Positions 23,675 to 35,097 of a stretch of DNA of 64,000 nt are shown here, piece by piece. The stretch comes from Viola odorata (Eukaryota > Streptophyta > Magnoliopsida > Malpighiales > Violaceae). Under the pieces are notes generated by a model. That model did no database searches and was not told the DNA's origin. It was given only the letters and a program-made list of their open reading frames with translations. The stretch lies in contig OY829545.1 of assembly GCA_963691705.1 (NCBI GenBank), positions 31,669,475 to 31,733,474 of the forward strand. The letters are read 5' to 3'. Position 1 is the first letter of the stretch, and the number at the start of each line of letters is the position of its first letter. A program made the translations under genes and the position numbers.

Positions 23675-25352
23675 TCCCGAACAATTTTAATCACTTTTGC
23701 CCCTGCGTGGGCTGGCTATCACTCTTGAACAATTTCCATTCCTGCTTCCACTTTAAACTGCTTTATCTTTTGTCTCCCTTCCGCATTGAGGACAATGCGC
23801 TGCCTAAGTGTGGGGAGGAGTTTAAACTGCTAGTATTTATTATGCATACTATAATTATATTCTAGTTTATTTTTCCTAAGTTTATGCATGTGTTAATTTC
23901 TAGTTTTTATTTTTTCGGATTTTTATCTTTATTTTGCTGCCTAGTTTTTGAAAACACCCCAATGATGGACACACACCTGACTTGTGCACATAGAATAAAA
24001 ATGCTGTCTATAGTCAAGGTCCCGAATGTGATATCCTTTGCCTGTTATGCCTTATATCTGCTTCAAGACCTAGACACCAGTAGTCACGAAGTAACACCTT
24101 GTGAGCATTTGAGCCTTTATACCTATGTTTATTAATTGAGTGAATGCATGACTAGGTACTGGCTGGGTTTGCATGATATCCATGGGTATAGACACATTCA
24201 GACATAGGAAAGCAACAAAAAGATTAAGACCTCGCATCGAATTGTTCTCTCTCATTTTTTCTGCTCTGTTCTTTTTCCTGACCCCGAATCCCTTCTTGAC
24301 CTCTCCAATTCTAACCACTTGAAGTTTCTTTGATCTTTCTCTTGGCAGGTGAGTGATGTTGTTGGGAGCACCATCGAGGGCTAGACTAGACAAATGAAGC
24401 AGCAAAGGCAAAGTGTGGGGATCCCGCAAAAATTCAAGACCCTGAATGTTGGCACCGATTCAAGACCTCGAAGCTAAAACGAAGAAATCAAGGGCAGACC
24501 AGAACGAAAAATCACTTCCCACCCACAGCAAAACACAAGTGTGGGGAAGTGAAATCAGAATATCAAGCCCCCGAAGAACAAGGTCTCGATCCTCAATTCA
24601 GATCTCTCTTTCTCTCTTCCAAAAAAAAAAGAAAAAAAGAAAAAAATATAAATAAGAGAGAGAGAAAAGAGCAAGACCAAACCTTGAAAGCCAAGAAGAG
24701 GAAAATCAGCAGCCAGCATCCATTCAAGGTTCCGAGCCTAGGTCCCGAATGAAGGCAAGGACCCCCCCCCCCCCTCAAAGAAGAAAAGCCTAGTCTAGCT
24801 TTCGCTCCAGCAACATTGTCTCACCATTTCGATTCTTTCTTGCCAAGGGAGCATTCCAGGTTCGAGTTGGTTTAACCACCTTCTCATGTCACTTCCTTAC
24901 TACCCTTCTTCTCCACTTTTTCTTCTCATTACGCTTCTTCCATTTACCTTGTCATTTATTTTCTTTGCTTCTCCTTCTTACCCCCGATGCGAAGTCTTTT
25001 GATTGCTAGATTGCCTATGCATGTGTCTAATGTACTCGGATTAACTTGCAAACTTGGTCTTGTGCTGCGTTTTTGCATACTTGAGTGTTTAAACACCTAC
25101 CCTTGTTCATGAGCATGAGCGCAAACACGAATCTATGTGAGGACTGCTGGTATATAGGCTAATGTGGAAAAGTCTCTTCTCAAGGGTCGTTACCCTTCTG
25201 ATTTGATGCAGGTGTATCTAGGCAAAGTCTGTTTTCATTCGGGGTCCCGAATCTTTTCAAGCATGCTTATTCTCTGTGCTATTGTCTGGTGTGTCTATTC
25301 TGTTTTGGGACTGTTTTAAATTTTGTGAATGCTCGAGGGCGAGCATTGGGCA
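23675..25352 (+). other. Athila 3' untranslated region
   Basis: There is no gene. Four AGTGTGGGG motifs occur from ORF2's end to the LTR (about 23810, 24412, 24538, 25352). An A/G-rich stretch lies at 24610-24670 and a C13-14 run near 24761. CTCTTGGCAG|GTGAGT lies at 24339-24354. Small frames in this region are low in complexity. Confidence 0.6.
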
Positions 25353-25366
25353 GTGTGGGGATTATT
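25352..25366 (+). other. Polypurine-tract region of Athila
   Basis: AGTGTGGGGATTATT directly precedes the 3' LTR; the GTGTGGGGA core is the likely plus-strand primer. Confidence 0.6.
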
Positions 25367-27093
25367 TGATAGCATGTTTTTATGCATGATTTTCTCTCCA
25401 TTTTCTCCCCTTTTTAAGGCATGATTCTGCTAATTTACCCTTGTTTCCATTACTATTGCAGACTTAGGCCTAAAATGGGAGTTTATGCGAAAAGATGCAT
25501 TTCTGGACCATTTTGTGCAGTTTTTGAGCTTCAAGACCCAGAGTCGAGGTCCCGAGTCCGAACCAGCGTTCAAGGTCCCGAATCGGATTCACCATTCGGG
25601 ACCCCGAAGGGCGAAGAATGACATTTCCACGTGTCATCTCGCCAGAGCTTCCATGTGCCTCCTCTGACACTGTTCCTGCAGTCTGCACTGACCACCAAAT
25701 ACCTACCGCTCTGACCAGTTCACCCTTGAGCCCAGTCCAGACCTGCCAAAGCTGGAAAAATCAGACAGCTTTATGCTTTTTCAGCTTTGTGCTTTAAGGA
25801 GCATGGATCCACTTTTTTAGGCTTTCAATTAATGCATTTTGTCCCTAGTTTTAGGCTGAAGATATTTTGTGCTTAAGGCTCTACTATATAAAGGGCATCT
25901 AGGATTAGTTTAGACAATCTTTTTTCTAGCTTTTAATCACTTAGCATAATTTAGAAGTAGCTTAGACTTCTCTCTAGTTTCTCTCTCTAGCCATTGTTAG
26001 CTTCTTCAACATTGCTGCCGAGCTATAAACGGAATTTTAGTAACAAGTTTTCTTCCCTTCATCTATTTATTTACTTGTTATGCTTTCTTTAATCGTTATT
26101 TGTTTATCCTTAAGTATGAGTAGCTAAATTCCTAGTTCTTGGCAAGGCTGATTCAAGGGTTGCAAGGGCAGATTCGAGGCCTTAATGTGCTTAAAATATT
26201 CTTGATGCTATATTCAACTATTCATCGGTTTAATTATATCTTTGCATGATTTAATTTAAGGTCTGATCAACTGAGAATTATTTTGTGTAAATGCTGCCAT
26301 TCATGTGATGAATACGAAAGGAAAATTGCATGAGTAAGTAGGCATCTGTTTAGTCTTGACTGTGTCAAAGTGGTCTTGAATAGATAGGTTGGGTAGTTGA
26401 TTAGGGCTGGGTCACGAGCCTGACAAACTGAGGGACTTTAGCCCTAGATCTGTCTTTTCTTAGCTTCATGGGCAGTTTGAGTATGGCCCTCTCGCATTCG
26501 TGCCTGGAGGGATGGCAAACTGTCAAGACTACCTCATATGTGGAAACGGGGGGTAGTTTCTCTTAAGAGAAAAGTAGGGGATATCCGAGGAATCTGGTCC
26601 CCATGTCATTTCTATGACATCTCGAATGGAATACTCTTGAGCTGATGACGATCTGGTCCCGAATGCAACCCAGAATGCCTTTGCCGAGAACACTTCCTCC
26701 ATCTGATTATTCGTGCTTATTTCACTCTTGATCTATTTCACGCCTGCGTTGATACTTCTGCATCTATTTCTGATTTGTTTTATTATTTCTGGAATTATTT
26801 GCTTACTTGCTTTATTTTATCATTCGGGACTCCCGAATTGACACCTCGGGACCCCGAATACTGCTTTCCTAGATAAAAACTGTTAGCTCCCAAAATCTGC
26901 CTTGGCCAACTCGTTTGGCCAAGTAAAACCCCCCCCTAAGTGTTACCCTTTGTGCTCTTCTCCCGAATACATTCACGACCATAAATCAGTTTCTCACAAT
27001 CCCTGTGTTCGACCCTGACTACCACTGTACACTTTATCTCTTGTGCACACACGTTTTCAGGCACTATAAATTTATGTATTTGATTGACGATCA
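25367..27093 (+). repeat. 3' LTR of Athila
   Basis: 1727 bp, nearly identical to 13651-15378. TATA box at 25885-25892. Ends GACGATCA at 27093, then TSD ATCCC. Confidence 0.96.
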
Positions 27094-30000
27094 ATCCCCT
27101 ATACAGATGAATCAGAACAGTCGATGGTGGCGAAAGGAGAAAAGCGTACGCGAGAGGGTATGACAAAGAAAGGTGGAGCGATAGGCTTACTTGATCGCAT
27201 GATCTTATCCTTTTCAGAAGAGGACGAAAAATGCGTTATCTATCCTCATAATGACGCCCTGGTAGTCACACCTATTATTGCCAGTCATGGGATAAGAAGG
27301 ACTCTTATTGACAACGGGAGTGCTGTCAACCTCTTTTCGCTGGAAGCTTACAATCTCCTGAAACGCCCCAATAATGAGCTAACGCCTAGTAAGAGACCCA
27401 TAGTCGGGGTGGATGGGACTCCTATCCCGGTCACGGGGATAATCACCTTACCCGTATACTTCCGAGAAGACACCTTCAAACGATCAGAGAATCTGTTGTT
27501 CCTTGTTGTGGACTTGAATCTGCCTTATAACGTCATACTCGGACGGCCTTTCCTCAACCGCTTCGGAGCGGCGATATCACAAAAACATTTAAAGATGAAA
27601 TACCCTTCCTGGGACAGGGTGGTGTCGATAAAAGGCGATCAAAAATTAGCCGCGGAATGCTATTCGCTCATGACTCAGAAGAGTTATGATAAATATGTGT
27701 GTGTAGCGGCTGACCCCTATGAGCAGGGTGATGAAAAGCGCGCTCAGCCCCTTGACAAGATGATATCTGTGCCGGTGATAGGCAAAGAGGAGACCAGTTT
27801 CCTGGTAAGCGAAAAGCTCAGCCCGGCGGAAAGCCTTCAACTGGCACGGTTGTTGAACAAATGCCAAGGAAATTTGGCGTGGAAACACTCCGATATGCCA
27901 GGTATATCGCGAGAAATAGCCGAGCATAGGCTTAACGTTGACCCTAACGCTAGGCCAGTCCAACAGAAACGACGGGCGTTCTCTACTGAAAAGGCGTCAG
28001 CCGTAGAAAAGGAAGTTGCCAAGCTCCTTAACGCGGGTTTCATTCGCGAAGTACAGTATCCCACTTGGTTAGCCAACCCGGTTCTTGTTCCTAAGCCCAA
28101 TGGAGATTGGCGCATGTGTATCGACTTCACCGATTTGAACGACGCTTGTCCTAAGGATTGCTACCCGCTCCCTCGCATAGATCAGTTGGTTGACCAAACT
28201 GCCGGGTACGCGTATCTAAGCTCGTTGGACGCCAACTCCGGATATCATCAAATCCCTATGGCTCTAGAGGATAAGGAGAAGACTGCTTTCCTTACTCCTA
28301 AAGCCACGTACTGTTATACAGCGATGCCATTTGGGCTGAAGAACGCGGGAGCCACGTTTCAACGATTGGCCAATAAAATTTTTGAGGAACAAATAGGGAG
28401 AAACGTGGAAGCATACGTTGATGACATACTGGTGAAGAGCGCTAATTTTCAGAATCACCTACGGGATCTAAAGGAAGTTCTGGATGTGATGAAAAAATAT
28501 CGCATGAAGCTAAACCCCCGAAAGTGCATGTTTGCATTTCAGACGGGTAAATTCTTGGGCTACGTGGTTAGCCAGAAAGGTATCCAGCCTAATCCTTCCA
28601 AGGTTAAAGCCATACATGACATGATATCGCCAAGAACCGTTAAGGAAGTACAAAGACTGACAGGGCACGTCATCGCCCTAGGACGGTTCATCTCCAAGCA
28701 AGGAGAAAAGTGCCTCCCCTTCTTTAAAGTCATACGCCAGAAAGCCACGTTTGGGTGGACCCTGGAATGTGAACAAGCGTTCATGGAATTGAAAGAATAT
28801 TTATCATCTGATTTATTATTGACAAGGCCTGAGGCAGGCGATACCTTATACTTGTACTTGGGCGCAGCAGACGAAGTGGTCAGTGCCGTCCTCGTTCGAG
28901 ATGATAACCACTCTCATCGCCCAGTGTATTTTGTGAGTCACGCCCTAAAGGACGCGGAATTGCGATACGCCCGAATTGAAAAAATAGCATTCTCCCTCAT
29001 ACAGGCCGCCCGTAAGATGGACCGATACTTCCAGTCTTATCCTATCATTGTGCTCACAGACCAGCCCTTGAAGAGGATATTTCGAAAGCCTGAATCTTCA
29101 GGCAGAATGCTGATCTGGGCACTAGAACTTGAGCAGTATGGTCTAAGGTACCAGTCCCGACCATCCGTAAAGGCCCAGGTCCTGGCTGACTTCATAGCGG
29201 AATGTACCTTCACGGAGGACCCTCTGAGTGGTGTACCTGAAGCGGAATGGAACGATATGGATCTCCCATTCCCTGAAACATATACGGACCTTTGGATCGT
29301 TCATGTGGACGGAGCCAAAAACCAAGAATTGGCGGGGGCTGGAATCTTCATAAACGGGCCGCACGATATGCGGATACGGTATGCTATCCGAATCTTACAG
29401 CCTTTGTCTAATAACGCAGCCGAATATGAGGCGTTGCTAGCTGGACTCAGAATAGGGCGAGAGTTTTCTTCTAAAGGGAGGCGCAATACTGGCCAGATAG
29501 GAGACCTGCGTCTGAAAATTTGTGGGGACTCCAAATTAATAATTGACCAGGTCTCAGGACACTCTCAGGCCCGAGAACCTATCATGGTGCAGTACCTCGC
29601 TAAGGTAACGCGAGAGTTAACGGAGATAAAGAAAGAGGGCATGCGAATCAGCTTCGAGCACGTTCCTAGAGAGGAAAACGCTGAAGCCGATTATCTTGCC
29701 AAGCTGGCCGCAAACCCGGAAGCATCAATACCAAAGGGTATTTATTATCATGAGCTATCGGTGCAGTCCTTCATGGAGGAACAAGCCTCCTTATGTGTGA
29801 ATGAGCTTGAGAATGATTGGCGAATTCCAGTAATAAAGTACTTAAAGCACGAAGAGCTACCTGAGGGTAACGCTGAAAAGATGAAAGTGCTGAAACAGGT
29901 TGCTCGCTGCACGTACTATGACGGGGAGCTTATTCGGAGATGTTTTTCTCACCCCGCCGCCAAATGTATAACTGAACAAGAGGGTCTTCACACCCTGCAT

Positions 30001-31053
30001 GAAATCCATGAAGGGATATGCGGAATGCACGTGTCGGGCGGCACCATGGCGGCACAAGTTTTCAGATCAGGATTCTACTGGCCCACCATACGAAGGGATT
30101 GCCACAATTACGTGCAAACTTGTCCCAAGTGTCAGGAATTCGCCAAAATTCCTCGACGCCCAGCCACTGAAATATCTAAAATTATCGCCCCTTGTCCTTT
30201 CGCCAAATGGGGGATTGATATCCTGGGTCCATTTCCAAAGGCGAGATCCCAACTGAAATTTGTAATAGTGGCTGTGGACTATTTTACGAAGTGGGCGGAA
30301 GCTGAAGCGGTTGCCACAATCACGGCAGAAAAAACATGGCATTTTTTCAAACACCAAGTCATCATGAGATTCGGGGTGCCTCGTATCCTTGTCAGCGATA
30401 ATGGGACCCAGTTCACCAGCCAATTCTTTAAAGACCAATGCTCGGAATTTGGGATTGAGCAGCGATTTTCTTCTATGGCTCACCCACAAACCAACGGACA
30501 GGCGGAAGTAACTAATAGGAGCATCCTCAGTGGTATCAAGAAAAACCTGGAGGGGTCTAAAAAGAAGTGGGCTGACGAGCTGCCATATGTGATGTGGGCA
30601 TACCGCATGACTGTGAAAACTAGCACTGGAGAAACGCCTTTCGCGTTGGCTTTCGGAACTGAAGCCGTAACGCCAGTGGAAATCGGGGCCATGAGCTTAC
30701 GGGTGGCTCACTTTCGTGAGGAACTAAATGAGGAACGGTTACGTGCTAACCTAGACGCGTTACCAGAGGTTCGAGAAGAAGTCCTTCTGAAAACGCAGTA
30801 TTATAAACGAAAAATGGCCCGTTATCATAACAGGCATGTGAAAGAGCAATTGCTGAAAATTGGTGACCTAGTGCTCCGAGACAGGCGAGCAACTGGACAG
30901 CGAATGGGGAAACTTAGCCCTAATTGGGAAGGACCATATCGCGTCACCCATGTTGTGGGGAGAGGAGCCTATCGCCTGGAGACACTTGACGGTACACCCC
31001 TATCCAACTCTTGGAATATCGCTCGTTTGAAATTATATTACTCTAGAGTTTAA
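27094..31053 (+). CDS. pol: Tat Pol (3' part of gag-pol)
   Basis: Protease, reverse transcriptase, two RNase H domains and integrase. The frame is open from the TSD; the first ATG, at 27124, is not the original start. Counting from 27124: aspartic protease D63 (IDNGSA); reverse transcriptase YVDD 431-434; a first RNase H near 570 that lacks the usual first Asp (LYLGAAD), as is normal in Tat; an archaeal-type RNase H with D729 (HVDGA), E767/E769 and D802 (CGDSK); integrase with an HHCC finger (about 958-1005) and D1032, D1092, E1128 (D-x35-E). The dual RNase H is the Tat hallmark. No stop or frameshift is seen, so only the Athila insertion breaks the polyprotein. Confidence 0.94.
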   Translation: MPYTDESEQSMVAKGEKRTREGMTKKGGAIGLLDRMILSFSEEDEKCVIYPHNDALVVTPIIASHGIRRTLIDNGSAVNLFSLEAYNLLKRPNNELTPSKRPIVGVDGTPIPVTGIITLPVYFREDTFKRSENLLFLVVDLNLPYNVILGRPFLNRFGAAISQKHLKMKYPSWDRVVSIKGDQKLAAECYSLMTQKSYDKYVCVAADPYEQGDEKRAQPLDKMISVPVIGKEETSFLVSEKLSPAESLQLARLLNKCQGNLAWKHSDMPGISREIAEHRLNVDPNARPVQQKRRAFSTEKASAVEKEVAKLLNAGFIREVQYPTWLANPVLVPKPNGDWRMCIDFTDLNDACPKDCYPLPRIDQLVDQTAGYAYLSSLDANSGYHQIPMALEDKEKTAFLTPKATYCYTAMPFGLKNAGATFQRLANKIFEEQIGRNVEAYVDDILVKSANFQNHLRDLKEVLDVMKKYRMKLNPRKCMFAFQTGKFLGYVVSQKGIQPNPSKVKAIHDMISPRTVKEVQRLTGHVIALGRFISKQGEKCLPFFKVIRQKATFGWTLECEQAFMELKEYLSSDLLLTRPEAGDTLYLYLGAADEVVSAVLVRDDNHSHRPVYFVSHALKDAELRYARIEKIAFSLIQAARKMDRYFQSYPIIVLTDQPLKRIFRKPESSGRMLIWALELEQYGLRYQSRPSVKAQVLADFIAECTFTEDPLSGVPEAEWNDMDLPFPETYTDLWIVHVDGAKNQELAGAGIFINGPHDMRIRYAIRILQPLSNNAAEYEALLAGLRIGREFSSKGRRNTGQIGDLRLKICGDSKLIIDQVSGHSQAREPIMVQYLAKVTRELTEIKKEGMRISFEHVPREENAEADYLAKLAANPEASIPKGIYYHELSVQSFMEEQASLCVNELENDWRIPVIKYLKHEELPEGNAEKMKVLKQVARCTYYDGELIRRCFSHPAAKCITEQEGLHTLHEIHEGICGMHVSGGTMAAQVFRSGFYWPTIRRDCHNYVQTCPKCQEFAKIPRRPATEISKIIAPCPFAKWGIDILGPFPKARSQLKFVIVAVDYFTKWAEAEAVATITAEKTWHFFKHQVIMRFGVPRILVSDNGTQFTSQFFKDQCSEFGIEQRFSSMAHPQTNGQAEVTNRSILSGIKKNLEGSKKKWADELPYVMWAYRMTVKTSTGETPFALAFGTEAVTPVEIGAMSLRVAHFREELNEERLRANLDALPEVREEVLLKTQYYKRKMARYHNRHVKEQLLKIGDLVLRDRRATGQRMGKLSPNWEGPYRVTHVVGRGAYRLETLDGTPLSNSWNIARLKLYYSRV

Positions 31054-32230
31054 TTTTATCTGCACTATTTGGATTATAACAACCCTAACCGTGGCTAACG
31101 CTCGATGTGAGAGTTTTCGTGGGTTTGTGGTTGCTTTTGTGCAGATAAAAAGGGGGATACCCTGGGAGTGAAAAGTCCTATCCTTGTGATGGTCGGTCTT
31201 GATCAGATGGCCCACTAAGTGAGGGCACAACCCAGTGTATCCTTGATTAGCGTCGGATCGAAAAATCCTTGACGCTCCCGGGGGTGAAAAGTCCTATCCT
31301 TGTGATGACCGATCTTGATCAGATGGCTCACTAAGTGAGGGCACCGCCCGGAATCTTTGGGAGTGAAAAGTTCTTTTCTTGTGCTGGCCATTCTCGTGGA
31401 GACGGTACATCAAGACAAGACACGTCCCAAAGAAATAGAAACTCTGTTTAGAAACAAGAATCCTATCTTAACGGTCGGGCTAGTATAGCTAAACCATTAA
31501 GAAAGGACACGGTTCTAAACAAGAGGTCAACGCCTAAAAGTGAAAATTCCTAGCCTTGTGAGAGTCTTGATCCGACTGCTCATGAGATGAGGCACTTTTG
31601 AGGCCGATCGAGAGATAAGGGAAACGTGGAGAATCGTGTAATTCCAGTTAGTAACCGGATGAGTAATCCCTGGCGAAGTATAGAACTGAGGGGAAACGCG
31701 ATTCGAAACGGGTTCCGTGATAAAGCCCTGTGACGGCAGCGGAAAGGCTCCTACGGGTAAATCACTCTCTCTCAAAACTCGTTTTGTTACTGATGATCTA
31801 CAATTAGAAATGTGCAGAATACTCCCGAACAGCGGAAGGAGTGGTGGTCATGATACCGATAAGCTTATCGAAAGGCCTACCCGATATAGACCTTAGTCAT
31901 TTTGGTGGAAATACTAAGGGTTTGTTCGACAAAGTAAGCACACTAGGAGGATAAGTCAACCTCAGTGATAAAAGAAGTCTCGCGAGGAGACAAATACAAA
32001 GGAAGAACAGTGATAAGAGATTGCTTAGATATATTAAAGGCGTCTCAAGGATTTACAAAGATCCAGTGTTCAAAATGATTATGCCGTAGGCATAAAAGAC
32101 AAAAACTAGGCGATGCTTATCGCTAGAAGGAACGGCAAAGTGCCATGACATATCAGCTCTCGGGGATTCTTCGTTTCCAACCCGCGGCCTTGGCTTGGCG
32201 ATAGCCTGCCTCATGGATATGGGCAGATTT
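31054..32230. other. Spacer between pol and antisense gene A, with degenerate repeats
   Basis: At about 31165-31415, three diverged units share GTGAAAAGTCCTATCCTTG, CTTGATCAGATGGC and CTAAGTGAGGGCAC; a further degenerate unit lies at 31540-31590. The right part, 32040-32230, is the 3' untranslated region of gene A read on the minus strand. No plus-strand gene is seen. Confidence 0.6.
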
Positions 32231-34488
32231 CTATAGAAAGGCTTTCGCAACCTCTTCGCCTTTGTAGGCATCTACCCCGTGGATTTCCTCGAAACACTTA
32301 ACCAGAACACTGGCAGTCTGTTCAGCATGCCACCAGCTCATATCGGCTGACTCTTCCGCCAAAGCCGCCTTCTCCTTCTCCAAAGCTGACTTCTCATTTT
32401 CCAAAGCAGTCACTTTGGCCTGCTCCTCTGCCAAAGTTTTTTCCAGCGCGGAATGCCGTTTCTGTAGATCCTGATGATCTAGTATAACTCTGGAACGCTC
32501 ATCCAGCACCTTTTTCTTATCATTCCGCTCTTGGGATAGCTCCGCTGAGACGGAACGAAGGGTAGCAAGTTGATGCTTCACCTCCCCAGCCCAATAATGG
32601 AATTTCATCATACTGGAGAAGAGGCCAGTGCGGAGGGAGTTTGCCTTGTCGTCATCAGCCAAAGAAAGAAAGGTCTCCCGTTCCGCAGATGACGCTAGAA
32701 TCTGAGAAGCCAGCAGGGCAGAAACCTCATCTGAACCATCGCCCCCGATAGCTGCCAAGCCACGGGCACGGAAATCAAATAATTCAACTTGATGGGTCAC
32801 TTCGCCAACCCCATTTAGCGGGCAAAGATCTGCCGCAAAATTAAAAGTGCTTCCGCCTTCACCATAGCGTTGCCGCCAAGGAACGCTCGAAGGAGTGAAA
32901 GCCAGGGGGGCGGGAGCGCGAACCTGTGAGGAAGAATTGCCCGGAGCCAGGAAAACACCATGAGGCTGATAGCCCGCGAAATCCTGCAGGACGTCCTGAT
33001 AGCCCAAATGAGGGGGAAATGAATGGATAGGGCCGCCAAAGGAATTGGGCGAAGAGCCAAAGGGGTCAGCACCACCCAGATTCCCCAAAATTTCCGTAGA
33101 ATGTCCACGTGGAGGAACCATGGCAGAATCAAGAGCAGTGACAGGGTCACCCTCCCTCGCGACGTTAGAAGAGGATATGTTTTCACCCTCGCCCTCTATC
33201 CGGGCCCTCTTTGAGGCGCCCGTCAGCACATAGGTCAGATCCATATTGCCTGAGGGAATGGGAGTAGTAACTACAACAGTTTCCTACAAAGGAAAGAAAG
33301 ATAAATCAGATAGTGATAAATATCGATGCGCAACATATCGCGATTAAAAACACGCTTACGGTAGCAGTGTTGGAAGGAGGAGGTGCCTCCGAAGAACCCG
33401 CAGCGTCGGGAGAAGGAGTAAGAGTGGCGATACTCCGCGTTCTTTTCTTCTTTTTTCCTCTGGCAATGGCCTTAGGGGCCTGGGAAGACGAAGGAGCAGC
33501 AACGGTCACGATAGGCACACCTTTAGGAATGTCAGTATTCCCTTCACCCACAGAAGAAGAGGATACTTGAGCGAGATTCGCAGAAGTAGCCGGTAACTCA
33601 GAAGGAGTATCAGTGGCTTCCGAAGCAGCTCTCTCCATGTCTTCCCTGTCCTGAGCTCTCTTTAAACGCCTTCTTACACTCTCTGGTCTATAAGCAGGAT
33701 CCGTCGCTGCAAAACCATAAAATGATGTCAGCGTTAGTATCAGCGAGGAAAGGAAAAAGAGTAACGTGATACTCACGCCTAACACAATCTTGAATGGCCA
33801 CTCTACAGGCCGTGAGTCGAATGTGAACGCTAATCTCCAGTTGGAGTAAGGTGTCCAACCATCCTTGTTCACGAGCGGGAAGTGTCCCTGGCCGACTCCA
33901 AATGCCATCTTGGACGTCCTGGTTAAACCCAGAGCGCCACTCGGGACTAGGAGCGTCAGGAAGATCCACCAGAAAGAACTCCTTTTTCCAAGCCTCGACA
34001 GAAGACTCGATATGGAGTAATTTCCAAGTAAAAGACTTGAGAGAATCATCGTCAAAGCGGGGCGATATGGTTATCACACCCCGACACTTCATCAATTTGA
34101 AAAGGGATCTAAGCAACAAAAGAGAAGGGGAAGTAATCCCCTTATATCTACAAAGTTCCAAGAAGGCATAAACACAGCAATATGCATTTGGGGCTAACTG
34201 GGCAGGATTAAAATTGCCAACAATAAGCAAATCTTTGACGAAAGGATCGATAGGGAGCCGGAAACTATAGCGAAACATCTAGGCGTATAAGACCCTACGA
34301 TTGCCGGCCAGAACGCTGTTCAAACGTACTGACCCAGGGGCGACTATGGCTTAGTAGCCATCAGGAATAACGGCACCGTGAGTGGCCAAGTGCTCCCGGA
34401 GAATGGCCTCGGTAGTAATAACACTAACTGTGGTATCTATTTTCTTCTCATCTATGGATTTTGACTCAGAACGACGAGCCTTTGCCAT
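32231..34488 (-). pseudogene. Antisense gene A: three-exon gypsy-type transposon protein, two early stops
   Basis: Minus-strand gene behind pol. Exon 1 is 34488-33777, exon 2 33706-33360, exon 3 33283-32231. Introns have GTGAGT...TTTTGCAG and GTAAGC...TTTGTAG borders and keep phase (total 2112 nt, 703 codons plus stop). Exon 1 encodes a domain of the family databases call putative gypsy type transposon (motif PNAYCCVYAFLELC). Exon 2 is Ser/Pro-rich with a KKKKR patch; exon 3 ends in a long coiled coil (about 32560-32350). Two in-frame stops in exon 1, TAA 34351-34353 and TAG 34279-34281, would end translation early; a restart at ATG 34278 is possible. A TATA-like box lies at 34653-34658. Exact paralogue of gene B in layout. 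Function unknown. Confidence 0.7.
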
Positions 34489-35097
34489 GGCAGAAGCAAA
34501 GAAATAGAAATCGAGAAGATGAAGGAAAGGGGAAGAAAGTACCTTTAAGAGGAAAGAACTTCGAAAGCCTGAGTAGAGGTAAGAAGAACAAGACGGCGGG
34601 GAAATAATATCAGAAAGGGGAGTGAAAAAGAAAAGGGAAGAAATAAAGACGGTTTATAACCCTAGTAATTAAAAGGAAACGGCAAATGCTACAGTCGTTG
34701 TGTTGGAGCGGAATGAGGGATAAGACTCAAGCAATGAGTACAACTCTAGAGAAGCGCAACAAACGTTTCGATTTTGTCAAAAGTTCTAAATAAAGGTGAA
34801 GAGGCAGAAGAAACGGACACGTGCGCCTAGACCATCATGACTTTTCCCGTGCACTGACGGAAGGGTCGCGAGCAATAAATGCTCTGAAAAGCAGATGCGA
34901 CTTTCTGAAAAACAAAGGCGATATTACAAGAAAGGAAATGACGAAAGACGACGTTAATTAAAAGGCAGCCTTCAAGACAACGCGAGAAAGCGAAATAAAC
35001 AAGATATCGCCCAAACGGCAAAGTACTGATATCGCCGTGCGATATGGCATTATTACAAGACATGAAAAACAAATAGTAAGGTCCTTTAATGGATCAA
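34489..35097 (-). promoter_or_regulatory. Gene A promoter region and gene B 3' end
   Basis: TATAAA on the minus strand at 34653-34658 lies about 165 bp before the gene A ATG (34486-34488). The right part (35097-34990, minus) is gene B's 3' untranslated region, with GTCTTGTAATAATGCC and a set of GATATCGCC / GGCGATATC inverted motifs at 35003-35046. Confidence 0.5.

Larger units (their letters stand above)
13651..27093 (+). mobile_element. Athila-lineage retrotransposon, intact-looking and young
   Basis: The LTRs 13651-15378 and 25367-27093 are near-identical (I see four substitutions and one C-run length change), and TSD ATCCC is on both sides. A tRNA-Asp PBS, an uninterrupted gag-pol (15433-20958), an ORF2 (21437-23674) and a G-rich tract before the 3' LTR are all in place. 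At 13.4 kb it is of normal Athila size. It inserted into the gag-pol frame of the Tat element. Confidence 0.96.
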
